Shown in pieces: positions 36,126-44,279 of a DNA stretch of 64,000 nt. Source of the DNA: Streptomyces viridochromogenes (GTDB lineage Bacteria > Actinomycetota > Actinomycetes > Streptomycetales > Streptomycetaceae). How positions within the stretch are numbered: the first letter of the stretch is position 1; every line of letters starts with the position of its first letter. Both the position numbers and the translations under genes were made by a program. The stretch is from contig NZ_LGUR01000025.1 in assembly GCF_001270495.1 (NCBI RefSeq), positions 1 to 64,000 of the forward strand, read 5' to 3'. The notes under the pieces are model-generated. The model was not told the origin of the DNA, did not search any database, and saw nothing but the letters and a program-made list of their open reading frames with translations.

Positions 36126-37430
36126 TCAGTTCCCGACGCTCAGCCCCTGGCCCTTCATGGTGGCGACGGTGCTGCCCTGGACGGAGGTCACGGCATCCGG
36201 GATCGTGCCCTGCCCGGCTCCGGCCTTCTTGAGCCCGTCCTTCATGTCGGACTGGACCTGGCTCATCGTCGGGCCCCACACCCAGCCGGTGCTCGTGTTC
36301 GCGGCCGCCGTCTTGAACACGTCGTAGATGTTCTGTCCGCCGAAGTACTCCGACGGCTGGTCCACGGCAGGCAGCTTCTGTCCGCTCGTCGAGGCCGGGT
36401 AGATGCCCGTGTCCTTGATCAGGTTCGTGACACTGTCGCTGTCGGTGCTCATCCAGGTCGCGAATTCCGTGGCTTCCTTGGAGTGTTCGCACCCCTTGAG
36501 GACCACGGTCGCCGAGCCGCCGCGGTTGCCGGCGGCCTGCTGCCCGTCGGTCCACTGCGGCATGGGCGCCACGGCCCACTTGCCGGACAGCTCGGGCAGG
36601 TTCTTGGAGATCAGCGGTGCCGCCCACACGGCGCTGACCAGTGACAGCAGCTGCCCGTCCTGCACCTTCTTGAACCAGGCGGTGTCCAGCATCGGCTCGC
36701 TGGTGACCAGCTTCTTGTCCAGCAGGCCCTGCCAGTACTGTGCGACCTTGCTCGTCTGCGGGTTGTCGATGGTTACCTGCCACCGGTCGTCGGCGGTACC
36801 GAACCACTTGCCTCCGGCCTGCCAGGTCAGCGCCCCCAGGTCATAGGCGTCCTGCGGCGTGGTCGTGAGGTAGGCCGAAGGATCGGCGGTGTGCACCTTC
36901 TTCGCCGCCGCGGCGAAGTCGTCCCAGGTCTTCGGGGGCGAGATCTTGTACTTCTTGAAGAGGTCCGTGCGGTAGTACAGCGCCATCGGGCCGGTGTCGA
37001 CCGGGATGCCGAACACACGGTCGCCGACGCTGGACATCTGCCAGGTCCACGGAACGAACTTGTCCTTGCTGGCGTCGGCGTACTCGGAGATGTCCTCCAA
37101 CGCGCCGGTGGCGATGAAGTTCGACAGGGTGTCGTAGCCCACCTGACCGAGACAGGGTGCGTTGCCGGCCTTGACCGCATTCTGCATCTTGGCGTAGCCG
37201 CCGATGCTGCCCGCGGGGATCTGGCTGTACTTCACCTTGATGTCAGGGTGGGACTCGTTCCACAAAGCCACGGGCTTGTCGAGGCCGACCGCCGATCCCC
37301 AGAACTCCACCGTCACCGCCTTACCGTCGGCTCCGGAATCGCCCGAGTCGCCTGAACCACAGGCACTGAGCGTGACGAGCGAGGCGACGGCCAGCGTGAC
37401 CCCAACCCTTCTGACCCACCGTGAAGTCAT
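36126..37430 (-). CDS. CUT1 sugar ABC transporter substrate-binding lipoprotein
   Basis: This is a 434-residue extracellular sugar-binding protein of family 1. The signal peptide MTSRWVRRVGVTLAV ends at lipobox LSAC, then a Gly/Ser/Asp linker. The mature protein begins VTVEFWGSAVGLDKPV and contains the family loop YDTLSNFIATGALEDISEYAD and GIPVDTGPMALYYRTDLFKKY. ATG 37430 has an ideal AAGGAG with a 6-nt gap. It is the first gene of the long leftward sugar operon, with its own predicted promoter upstream. The ligand is probably the beta-glycoside later cut by the GH2 enzyme. Confidence 0.93.
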   Translation of the reverse strand: MTSRWVRRVGVTLAVASLVTLSACGSGDSGDSGADGKAVTVEFWGSAVGLDKPVALWNESHPDIKVKYSQIPAGSIGGYAKMQNAVKAGNAPCLGQVGYDTLSNFIATGALEDISEYADASKDKFVPWTWQMSSVGDRVFGIPVDTGPMALYYRTDLFKKYKISPPKTWDDFAAAAKKVHTADPSAYLTTTPQDAYDLGALTWQAGGKWFGTADDRWQVTIDNPQTSKVAQYWQGLLDKKLVTSEPMLDTAWFKKVQDGQLLSLVSAVWAAPLISKNLPELSGKWAVAPMPQWTDGQQAAGNRGGSATVVLKGCEHSKEATEFATWMSTDSDSVTNLIKDTGIYPASTSGQKLPAVDQPSEYFGGQNIYDVFKTAAANTSTGWVWGPTMSQVQSDMKDGLKKAGAGQGTIPDAVTSVQGSTVATMKGQGLSVGN

Positions 37431-37612
37431 GGAAACTCCTTCCGCCGGCCGTCCTTCGCGGGGAGCGTGCCGGTTGATCTGCGAGCAAGGTGTCGCGCAC
37501 GGAGTCGTTCCGGGCAGTGGGGCCCTCAACAGGGTGCCGTCCGAGGTCCGACGCGCTTGGATGTGACCGAGAGGGCTCGCAGCAAAGTGCGAAGCTCCTC
37601 TCAGTTGCGTTG

Positions 37613-37641
37613 ACTATGAGACTCGGTGGGCCGCCTGTCAA
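37613..37641 (-). promoter_or_regulatory. Predicted promoter of the sugar-catabolism operon
   Basis: On the minus strand a perfect TTGACA (37641-37636) and CATAGT (37618-37613) are 17 bp apart, pointing at the binding-protein gene with a leader of about 175 nt. An imperfect inverted repeat (GCTCGCA / TGCGAAGC, about 37575-37593) lies just past the expected start point and could be an operator. The rest of 37431-37938 shows nothing further. Confidence 0.5.
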
Positions 37642-37938
37642 TACTTTCTCGTCGGCTCACAGTGAAGAGTTTTACCGGCCGCGTTAATGCGATGTTTGAC
37701 TCAGGTGCCGCGGACGCCTCCGAGAGCGCCATGGACAGGCGGGATCAACCGTCCCGGGTAATCCGTAACATGTTTGAGACTTCTGAGGCCCGCATGAATC
37801 GGGGCATGCCGAAGGCAGCTGCTCTCCGGGATCCATCGAGGCAGCTCGAAGCAAGAACTCTCGGCAACCTTGTGCCTGTTCTTGATCGCCTGATGTCAAC
37901 GACGGCAGGCGTTACATTTTCGCATTGAAGCGGACCGG

Positions 37939-39096
37939 CTACAGAGTCTTGATGACTTGCGCGAAGCGTCGCATTCCCTCTTCGAGTGAGGCTTCGTCGG
38001 TGGCGAAGGACAAGCGCACGTGGCCTTCGCCCGAAGGGCCGAATTCGGAGCCTGCCCGTGCGAGGACGCCTCCCTCGGCCAGTCGCTGGACGAGCTCAAC
38101 GGAGGACAGGGCGCTATTGACCTGGGGGAAGGCGTAGAACGCTCCGAGGGGCCGTACGACGCTCACCGCATCGAGATCGTCGAGGTGTCGCATGACCAGG
38201 TCCCGTCGGCGCTGGTAGCGCGCCGAGAGGTCCCGCAGGTCGGTGTCGGGTGTGTGGAGTGCCTCGATGGCTGCGTCCTGCACAAATGTATTGAGAGGAC
38301 CGTTGACGGTCCGGTGAACGAGGTTGATCTTTTCCGCCAGCTCGACAGCGGCGAAGACGAAGCCGATCCGCCAACCGGTCATCGCGTACGACTTGGAGAA
38401 GGTGCCGGCGAGTATCACCCGCTCCCGAACGGAGGCCAGGGTCAATGCCGACGTGAACTCCAGGTCGTCGAAGACGATGTCGCTGTATGCCTCGTCCGAC
38501 ACCAGATAGAGGTGAGGATGGTCGCTGAGGATTGCGCCGATTCCCTCGATTTCTGACTTCGAGAACACCATTCCGGTGGGGTTCACGGGGTTGCACAGGA
38601 TGAGCATGCGGGCGCCTGGGGCAGCCTCGGCGATTCTGCTCAGGTCGAGGGAGCCGTCGGAGCGCGTGGGGATCCAGGTGGACTCGCCTCCTGCCATCGC
38701 CACATGATCCGCGTACAAGGAGTAGGTCGGCTCCGGGAGCAGGACCCGGTCACCGGGATTCAGCAGACCGAGAACGGTGGCCGCGAGGCCGGCGCTGCCG
38801 CCGTGAGTGACGACGATGTTCGCGGGATCGATCCCTTCACCGTGGAATCGTGCCAGGTGGGATGCCGTCTCCTGGCGGAGGTCCGGCGAACCGGTGATCT
38901 GCGAATACCGGGTGCGGCCCGCCCGCAATGCTCGGACGGCTGCCTCTATTACAGGTGCCGGCGTGTCGCTGTCGGGTTCCCCCATGGCCAGCGAGATGGC
39001 GTCGGGGACGGCACCGCCCAGTGTCTTCGGCCGCCTCGAGGCTGCCCTGATGCGTTCCGGAAGGGAAACGGCCGTTGGGGAGGGAAGCGCGCTCAT
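37939..39096 (-). CDS. Class I/II aminotransferase (aspartate/aromatic type)
   Basis: This is a 385-residue fold-type-I PLP aminotransferase. CNPVNPTGMVFSKSEI (substrate-binding Asn-Pro-Thr-Gly), YLVSDEAYSDIVFDD (ring-binding Asp and Tyr), GTFSKSYAMTGWRIGFV (Schiff-base Lys and phosphate Arg) and EGHVRLSFA (carboxylate-binding Arg) are all present. ATG 39096 has GGAG 6 nt upstream. It could convert an aromatic or branched amino acid to the oxoacid used by the ferredoxin oxidoreductase at 22168; the related TetR genes next to each support this link. The 508-bp gap to the sugar operon means it has a separate transcript end. Confidence 0.9.
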   Translation of the reverse strand: MSALPSPTAVSLPERIRAASRRPKTLGGAVPDAISLAMGEPDSDTPAPVIEAAVRALRAGRTRYSQITGSPDLRQETASHLARFHGEGIDPANIVVTHGGSAGLAATVLGLLNPGDRVLLPEPTYSLYADHVAMAGGESTWIPTRSDGSLDLSRIAEAAPGARMLILCNPVNPTGMVFSKSEIEGIGAILSDHPHLYLVSDEAYSDIVFDDLEFTSALTLASVRERVILAGTFSKSYAMTGWRIGFVFAAVELAEKINLVHRTVNGPLNTFVQDAAIEALHTPDTDLRDLSARYQRRRDLVMRHLDDLDAVSVVRPLGAFYAFPQVNSALSSVELVQRLAEGGVLARAGSEFGPSGEGHVRLSFATDEASLEEGMRRFAQVIKTL

Positions 39097-39283
39097 CCGG
39101 TCTCCATGGAGTCACGAGAGAGATAAAGTGCGAGTAGATTCTCACATCGTGATGAGGTGGTTCAAGGGTCGTGTCGCGGTCGAGCGGACCGGACTCCGGT
39201 AGGACGGATGATCAGGTGATGGGTATGCCTGAAGCGCACCGATGTCGGCAGGGGCGTAGCGGTGCGTGATCGCCGGAACGCTC

Positions 39284-39316
39284 GAGCGGCGACTCCGTGG
39301 TGCGGAGCCGCCGCTC
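39284..39316 (-). terminator. Strong hairpin after the TetR B gene
   Basis: GAGCGGCGACTCCG and CGGAGCCGCCGCTC (one mismatch in 14 pairs) enclose a 5-nt loop, 21 bp past the TetR stop at 39338. Its place fits a terminator for that gene, separating it from the aminotransferase. There is no U-run, as is common in Streptomyces. Confidence 0.6.
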
Positions 39317-39337
39317 ACCGGCTGCGAGATGCCTGCT

Positions 39338-39910
39338 TCAGGCCCGGGCCCAGCCCTGGAGAGCGCCGTAGTAGGCCCCGGTCATGCGACTGATCGCCGT
39401 CTCCTCCGTGAGGCCGGTGCTGATCAGGTCCAGGATCTCGCGTGGGTCGAACATGGCGTTGCACAGGAACAGCGCATGATCGAAATGCTCATCGGGTACG
39501 TCCAGATGTCGCATCACGGTGCGAATGGGGCGTTCCCAAGCGTCCCGGACCGGGGTGATCACCTCGTCGTTGTTGCGCAGGCGGGTGAGGAAGCCGGTGC
39601 GTGAGCGGATCTGCACCATTGCGGGGCCGTAGCTTCGCACCAGGCGGGCCCATTCCTGGCTCACATCCTCGAAAAGGGCCGGACCGGTCTTGGGGCAGTC
39701 GTGGCTGTAGTTGCGCAGTTGGACGATGACGCCGAGCAGATAGGCCTTGACGACCTCCTCGACGGACGGGAAGTACCTGTAGGCCGTGGCCGGCGACAGG
39801 CTGGCGCGCTCCGCGATGACTGCCATCGTCACAGCGCCCGGTTCCGTCCTGAGCGTCTCCCCGGCGGCCTCCAAGAGCTTGCGCCGATTGCGTACCGCGT
39901 CGCGGCGCAT
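39338..39910 (-). CDS. TetR-family regulator B
   Basis: This is a 190-residue TetR repressor with HTH VTMAVIAERASLSPATAYRYFPSVEEVV and a C-terminal ligand domain ending CNAMFDPREILDLISTG ... GALQGWARA. It is a probable paralogue of the TetR at 25918. It lies directly upstream of the aminotransferase in the same direction, 241 bp apart, the spacing of a regulator with its own promoter and a target promoter between. A TCAC-N3-GTGA site near 39143 in that gap is a weak operator candidate. Confidence 0.88.
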   Translation of the reverse strand: MRRDAVRNRRKLLEAAGETLRTEPGAVTMAVIAERASLSPATAYRYFPSVEEVVKAYLLGVIVQLRNYSHDCPKTGPALFEDVSQEWARLVRSYGPAMVQIRSRTGFLTRLRNNDEVITPVRDAWERPIRTVMRHLDVPDEHFDHALFLCNAMFDPREILDLISTGLTEETAISRMTGAYYGALQGWARA

Positions 39911-40169
39911 GCTGCGCCCGGCACCCTGTTCCTCATTCTTGACGGTCAGGGGAGCCTCCCGGGATGCCTGGTCAGAGAGAATGGTGTCTCAGCTCTGCAC
40001 AAGACGATAGCCACCTCCTTCCGAGGCGCTCAAGCGGCCCGGCCCTGCCCTGTGCCGGAGGCTGTGTGAAAGGCCCAGCTGGGTCGGTGCCAGGCTGTAA
40101 CAGCCAGCCCCTCACTGCCTCGCGATAGCTGGGATGCCCCTCTCGATTCCGGGAGAGCCGCTTGGCTTC

Positions 40170-40318
40170 ACCGCCCACTCCAGCGGATGTCTGCCACGGC
40201 GGGGCCGCCGAGGCAGCCCGAGCGGCGACGAAGGCCACTCCAGGTCCTCCACCGCAGCCCCGCCGCCCCTCCGGACACTCAGCCGTACCGACGCGGCCAC
40301 CGCTGTACGTCCACTCAC
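40170..40318 (-). pseudogene. Fragment of a second tnsA-like gene (N-terminal part)
   Basis: Read leftward this stretch encodes TAVAASVRLSVRRGGGAAVEDLEW and then PLGL, which aligns with AAVAAPVRLSVRRDDGAVVEDLEWQLVPLGL at the start of the tnsA relic at 44276-45042. The DNA also aligns (for example 40213-40305 against about 44898-44990, both containing GCAGCCCGAGCGG and GCCACTCCAGGTCCTCCAC). The reading frame then departs from the family and the rest of the gene is missing. Both copies point the same way. The remaining DNA of 39911-40818 has no intact gene; a short leftward frame at 40315-40527 (ERDESLINLDADLDELAART) may be another remnant. Confidence 0.72.
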
Positions 40319-40593
40319 CGCGGTTGAAGGGAGGGGAAGGGTTGCCCCAGCTGCCCGGCCGGTGCGCGCAGCTCCCTGCCCGGGGTGCGCGCGGCCAGCT
40401 CGTCGAGGTCGGCGTCCAAGTTGATGAGGGACTCGTCCCTCTCCATGCCTCGGGCCAGGGTCAGCGAGATGCCGCTGAGCATGCCGGGCACGGCCGATGT
40501 AGAGGCGTGGTGTGTGCGCCTGTCCACGCGATGCCGTCACTCATGCCGGGCAGACTATCGGCCAGTATCGAGCTGCCAGGGCCAAACCTGGCT

Positions 40594-40729
40594 CCCTTGT
40601 CCAGCGTGGTCGGCCTGACCGCGAGCTCGACCATGACCCCTTGTCCAGGTCGTCTACCGCCCTGACCACCGCTGCTTTCCCCTTGACCACGCCCGCTACC
40701 GGCCGCCGTCAGACCGCGGACAAGGGGGG
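40594..40729. repeat. Spaced CCCTTGTCCA repeats, possible TnsB-binding sites
   Basis: CCCTTGTCCA occurs at 40594-40603 and 40638-40647, and as CCCTTGACCA at 40680-40689, i.e. 44 and 42 bp apart. Each is followed about 10-20 bp later by a CTGACC or CAGACC. A further inverted copy, GGACAAGGGG, is at 40718-40727. Multiple spaced sites upstream of tnsA are how Tn7-type right ends are built, and the tnsA fragment at 40170-40318 reads away from this array. Binding is inferred, not shown. Confidence 0.5.
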
Positions 40730-40818
40730 CCTCCTTTGCATGCTGCTCCCTCGATCGCCGCCCACGGCCGCATGAGCGCCTGACCGCGAGTCTGCGGGAC
40801 TGCCCGGATAGCCGCCTG

Positions 40819-42000
40819 GTGCAGGTTGCGGAGGCCATCCTCGACAATGAGGCGCTCATCGCGCCCGAACGCAATGACCTCCAGGATGTCGTGTGGCTCG
40901 GACGCCACCATGTAGAGATTCCCGGCCGTACGAGGCGCGAGCTGGCCAAGGAGTTCGACCTTACTGATCACCTGATGTATCCGGACCGGTTTCTGGCTCT
41001 GCTCGGCCAGCTGTGGGACTTGGGCGAGGACGAATCCAACGTTTGGGGTCCCCACCTCGGCACCTTGCACGATGACATCCGACGCCATGTGGTCAGATTT
41101 CGGGATGACTGGTCGACCGAGCACCTGTTCGAGCAACTCGGAGCTTTCGAGGCCCCTCACCCTCGCTTCGGACGCTTCCTTGAGGGTCTTGCCGCCCCTG
41201 CTGTTCTACCCGACGAGCAGGCACAACGTGGCTTCGTGGAGCTGGCCAACCATCACCTGCGGCCCATTGGCGCGCAGCTCCGGCAGGAGGGGGAGGCCGA
41301 CGGCTATCCCCTGTTCCACCTCGTCCAGCTTGGGCGAGGGACCACCCGTCGGCCGCGCAGCCTCATCTTCGCCACCCTGGGAAAACCAGATATCCGCTTT
41401 ACCAGCGCCTTCGACAATGACATCGAGGTCGCCGAACGCGCCGACCAGGTCCTGGTCTACGACCACGCCGTCGGCAAGGACGGTCTGCTCTGGCGCGACC
41501 TGCTGACCTGGTGGCAGGAGACCCGCAACATCACCGACCACGCAGAAGCCAACCTGTCCCTGTACGGCCGCATGCAAGCGTCCCTGCCTCGCGAGTCCCC
41601 GAGGCAGAACAACCTGTTCTGGCTCTACCACAACATCTACAAGGACAACCTGGGCGACGTACCCGCTCTGCTGCCAGAGATATGGGTGCACTGGGACCCC
41701 AAGACTGTCCGCGAACGCGGCGCGCGTGCCCTACAGAACCTGCGTATGGACTTCCTCATGCTGCTACAGGGCAACCGCCGCGTCGTGCTGGAAGTCGACG
41801 GCATGCAGCACTACACCCGCGACGGTGGAACCGAACCCGACAGCGCGAAGTACGCCGCGACCATGGCTGGCGATCGAGACCTGAAGCTCCGCGGCTACGA
41901 AGTCTTCCGCTTCGGCCATGACGAACTCCGCGACCGAGACCGCGCTCGGGCCGTACTCACCACCTTTTTCCGCGCACTCCTGAAACCACCGCACCCGTGA
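40819..42000 (+). CDS. AbiJ-NTD3-like / DUF559-like nuclease defence protein, start uncertain
   Basis: This is a 393-residue soluble protein. Residues about 35-172 resemble the AbiJ N-terminal domain 3 (TRRELAKEFD, FLALLGQLWDL, DDIRRHVVRFRDDW, FGRFLEGLAAPAVLPDEQ, FVELANHHLRPIG). The end holds a restriction-like core: RMDFLMLLQGNRRVVLEVDGMQHY with Asp 311, Glu 325 and Asp 327, then LKLRGYEVFRFGHDEL, as in Vsr/DUF559 nucleases. A role in abortive infection or phage restriction is inferred. GTG 40819 has no ribosome site, and coding-like sequence (ERLTASLRDCPDSRLVQVAEAIL) continues upstream in frame with no start. An ATG at 40772 is out of frame by one base, so the true start may have been lost. 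Confidence 0.72.
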   Translation: MQVAEAILDNEALIAPERNDLQDVVWLGRHHVEIPGRTRRELAKEFDLTDHLMYPDRFLALLGQLWDLGEDESNVWGPHLGTLHDDIRRHVVRFRDDWSTEHLFEQLGAFEAPHPRFGRFLEGLAAPAVLPDEQAQRGFVELANHHLRPIGAQLRQEGEADGYPLFHLVQLGRGTTRRPRSLIFATLGKPDIRFTSAFDNDIEVAERADQVLVYDHAVGKDGLLWRDLLTWWQETRNITDHAEANLSLYGRMQASLPRESPRQNNLFWLYHNIYKDNLGDVPALLPEIWVHWDPKTVRERGARALQNLRMDFLMLLQGNRRVVLEVDGMQHYTRDGGTEPDSAKYAATMAGDRDLKLRGYEVFRFGHDELRDRDRARAVLTTFFRALLKPPHP

Positions 42001-42484
42001 GTGGTCGCCGTGGCACGCTACGGGCGACAAACTGAGGCGCTGCCGAGCTGAGCTACCGGGTCACTGCCGAGTCGTTGTCGATCAGGGACCGGCCGCTTCG
42101 GGCATGAGGCCCCCCAACACGTCGCCGCCATGTCGTCGGGAAGGCGAACAAGGTGGAGTCGATTCGGGCGGCCTCGTCCAGCGGCTGATGGCCGCGACGG
42201 CACCCTGCCGGCCGGCCGATGGGGACCCATGACCTTGACCCGGTCGAAGCGGGCCTGCGCACGGCGAGGACATCCGTGAATGCGTACCGGCATGGCGGGA
42301 CCGGCCGATGCTGTGCAGGTGGCGGGCGGATACTGCGCTGGCACCGGCGTGCTCGGCCGCGTCGAAGTACCAACCATCCGGGCACGTCGCCAGGTCGCCC
42401 GCGACCAGATCGTCTGTTCGGGGGAGTCGCACCTGCTGTGAAAACCCCCTGGGGCGGCGGAGGTTGGCTCTCTACTCTCGATCC
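42001..42484. other. Gap between the two cargo genes, no gene recognised
   Basis: 484 bp without a convincing gene. Leftward frames (42018-42491, 42082-42432) are unstructured, Arg/Pro-rich and overlap the next gene's start. No terminator or known promoter pair was found. It may be decayed transposon sequence; nothing matches tnsC or tniQ by eye. Confidence 0.5.
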
Positions 42485-43255
42485 ATGACATGGAACGAGG
42501 ACAGCGGCACAGTCAGCCGGGCGTTCGATGACTGGAAGTGGAACGATCGGGAGAACCGTGCCTTCCTCCGGCTATCCACCCAGTGGTCGGACAAGGCCTA
42601 CCAGCAGACCTGGAACGAAGCTGAGGAGTCCTTCGCCGCACGCTTCGACCCAGACCGGCACTACGGAGACGAGCACCTTGACATCTTTGAGGACGCCGTC
42701 GACGGACTCTGGCCTCACTCCTACGCCTGGATTACCGAAGCATCGGTCGTCAAGAACGCGGTCACCGCGTTCGAGGTGTACCTGGAGAAGGCCCTAGAGG
42801 AAGCCCTTGGCTCGGCCCTCATCCTCGACGGAAAGCAGCACACCATCAAACTGGCCACCCCGCCGAAGTTCGAGTCGCCGGGATGGAAGACCCTGGTCAG
42901 TTCACACAAGGTACTCGGAACTGAAGTCGAGACCGACGAGGTGTCATGGGCCAGGGAGCTGCGGCACCTGCTGACCCACCAAAACGGCGTATTGCGCAGT
43001 GAGGACGCGCTGACGCGGTTCCGAAACCAAGACGCCGAGCGCGGCCAAGACGAGATTGATCGAGCGCATGTCGGGGGCAAGGTTCCCCTCGGTGTTCCGC
43101 GCGTATTGACGATCCTCGACTCTCTCGCCGCAGTGATCCGGACGGCCGACGCCCCAGCATGGGCTTTGTGCTGGTCCCGCCCCCGTCGTGAACGATGGGA
43201 AGAAGTCATAACGAAGCTGTACGAGCAGAAGTGCATCGTCCTCGTATCCGCCTGA
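42485..43255 (+). CDS. HEPN-motif protein, possible RNase or defence factor
   Basis: This 256-residue soluble, mainly helical protein was not matched to a named family. Residues 85-115 form an amphipathic helix (SVVKNAVTAFEVYLEKALEEAL), and residues 154-170 read SWARELRHLLTHQNGVL, where R160-x4-H165 fits the R-x4-6-H active site of HEPN ribonucleases (as in RiboL-PSP- and MAE-type HEPN proteins). ATG 42485 follows with no strong Shine-Dalgarno sequence. It lies with the AbiJ-like gene on the same strand between two tnsA relics, as cargo. A role in phage defence or as a toxin is inferred; no antitoxin gene is evident. Confidence 0.6.
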   Translation: MTWNEDSGTVSRAFDDWKWNDRENRAFLRLSTQWSDKAYQQTWNEAEESFAARFDPDRHYGDEHLDIFEDAVDGLWPHSYAWITEASVVKNAVTAFEVYLEKALEEALGSALILDGKQHTIKLATPPKFESPGWKTLVSSHKVLGTEVETDEVSWARELRHLLTHQNGVLRSEDALTRFRNQDAERGQDEIDRAHVGGKVPLGVPRVLTILDSLAAVIRTADAPAWALCWSRPRRERWEEVITKLYEQKCIVLVSA

Positions 43256-43465
43256 GCGGCCCACTCGCGCAAGAGATGCCCACTCCTGCTACTTCAGACC
43301 GCTCAGCACCGGAATTTCTGAATTTGGCGTCTGAGGGTCTGGGACTTGACCCGGTGCGGGTTCCGTAGCTGATGCGAACGGACCCGGCTGTCAGTGGCGA
43401 CTGCGAGGCTGAACGGAGGACCGTGATGACGAGCAACTGCCGCGCGGCCATCCGCGCCGGGGCCA

Positions 43466-44279
43466 TCAGCACGTACTCGCCTGGCCGCGTGGGCCGCAGC
43501 TTCCCGTAGACGCCTCGGGGGCGGTTGGCGATGTCCCGGTTGCGCTGCGTACTCAACCGGAATGTCGGATGGCGACGCTCTAGCTACTGCATCCACCGAT
43601 AGGCCGTTGTCTGCGGCGGCACCGGCACCTTGACCAGCTTGAATTTGATCTTGACGCGAGCCTCGACTTCCTCCAGCACCACCTTCACGGAGGGCCGTGA
43701 CTCCTCCTCGTACTCGTTCAGCACCTCCTCCGCGGCCTCGACCCAGCGCGGATCGGCATTGCTCAGTCCGCCGTTCGCCCGTGCCGCCCTCGGAACCAGA
43801 CCAGCCTCGCCGTGCTCGCGGAAGGCCTGTGCCCACCGGCGCGTCGACCGGGCGGACACCCCCAGTTCCGCCGCCTTGGCCTTGTACCGGGCCTTCAGCG
43901 GCAGGCCAGGGGCGTACTGAGGCCGTGGCTCGTCGGGCCGCGGAAGGTCCTCACTGCCGGAGCGGTAGCCCGTCAGCATCTCCCGGACATGCTCAGCCCG
44001 CTCCAGGACTTCCTCCTTCTCCTCCTTGGTCAGCCGGTTCAGCACGACGGCCGCGAGGTCCTCGTCGTCGGTGGACGACGGGCCCGCCCTGTCGTGGATC
44101 AGCTCGGCGCGATCGGAGGTCAGCAGCTCACGCAGCGACATCCGGGCCAGCCGGTCACGGCCGTCCTTGAGGACGACCTCCATGCCCGTGGCCAGGCTGG
44201 CGAACTCCACCACTTCGACCGTCTCGCCGTCCAGCCGGAGGTGCGTCCCTACACCCAGCTTCGTCCCCGCCCCGCTCAT
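43466..44279 (-). pseudogene. tnsB-like (Mu/rve-type) transposase, interrupted and truncated
   Basis: The first 231 codons (44279-43584) encode the N-terminal DNA-binding half of a TnsB/MuA-type transposase: LTKEEKEEVLERAEHV, an HTH GLPLKARYKAKAAELGVSARSTRRWAQAF, then SVKVVLEEVEARVKIKFKLVKVPVPPQTTAYRWMQ, ending at TAG 43584-43586. About 25 bp later a different frame continues the family sequence (RDIANRPRGVYGKLRPTRPGEYVLM, 43556-43466), after which homology stops. The rve catalytic domain with its DDE residues is missing. The ATG overlaps the tnsA stop by four bases, the normal tnsAB coupling. The element can no longer move by itself. Confidence 0.78.

Noticed and set aside
40594..40729. Tn7-like CRISPR-associated transposon (CAST) reading of the 40-45 kb element
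   Set aside because: No cas gene, no CRISPR array and no tniQ were found; only tnsA and tnsB relics are present.
43303..43836. 177-codon minus-strand frame overlapping the tnsB relic
   Set aside because: It is in a different frame from the family match; Gly/Arg-rich composition shows it is a shadow.
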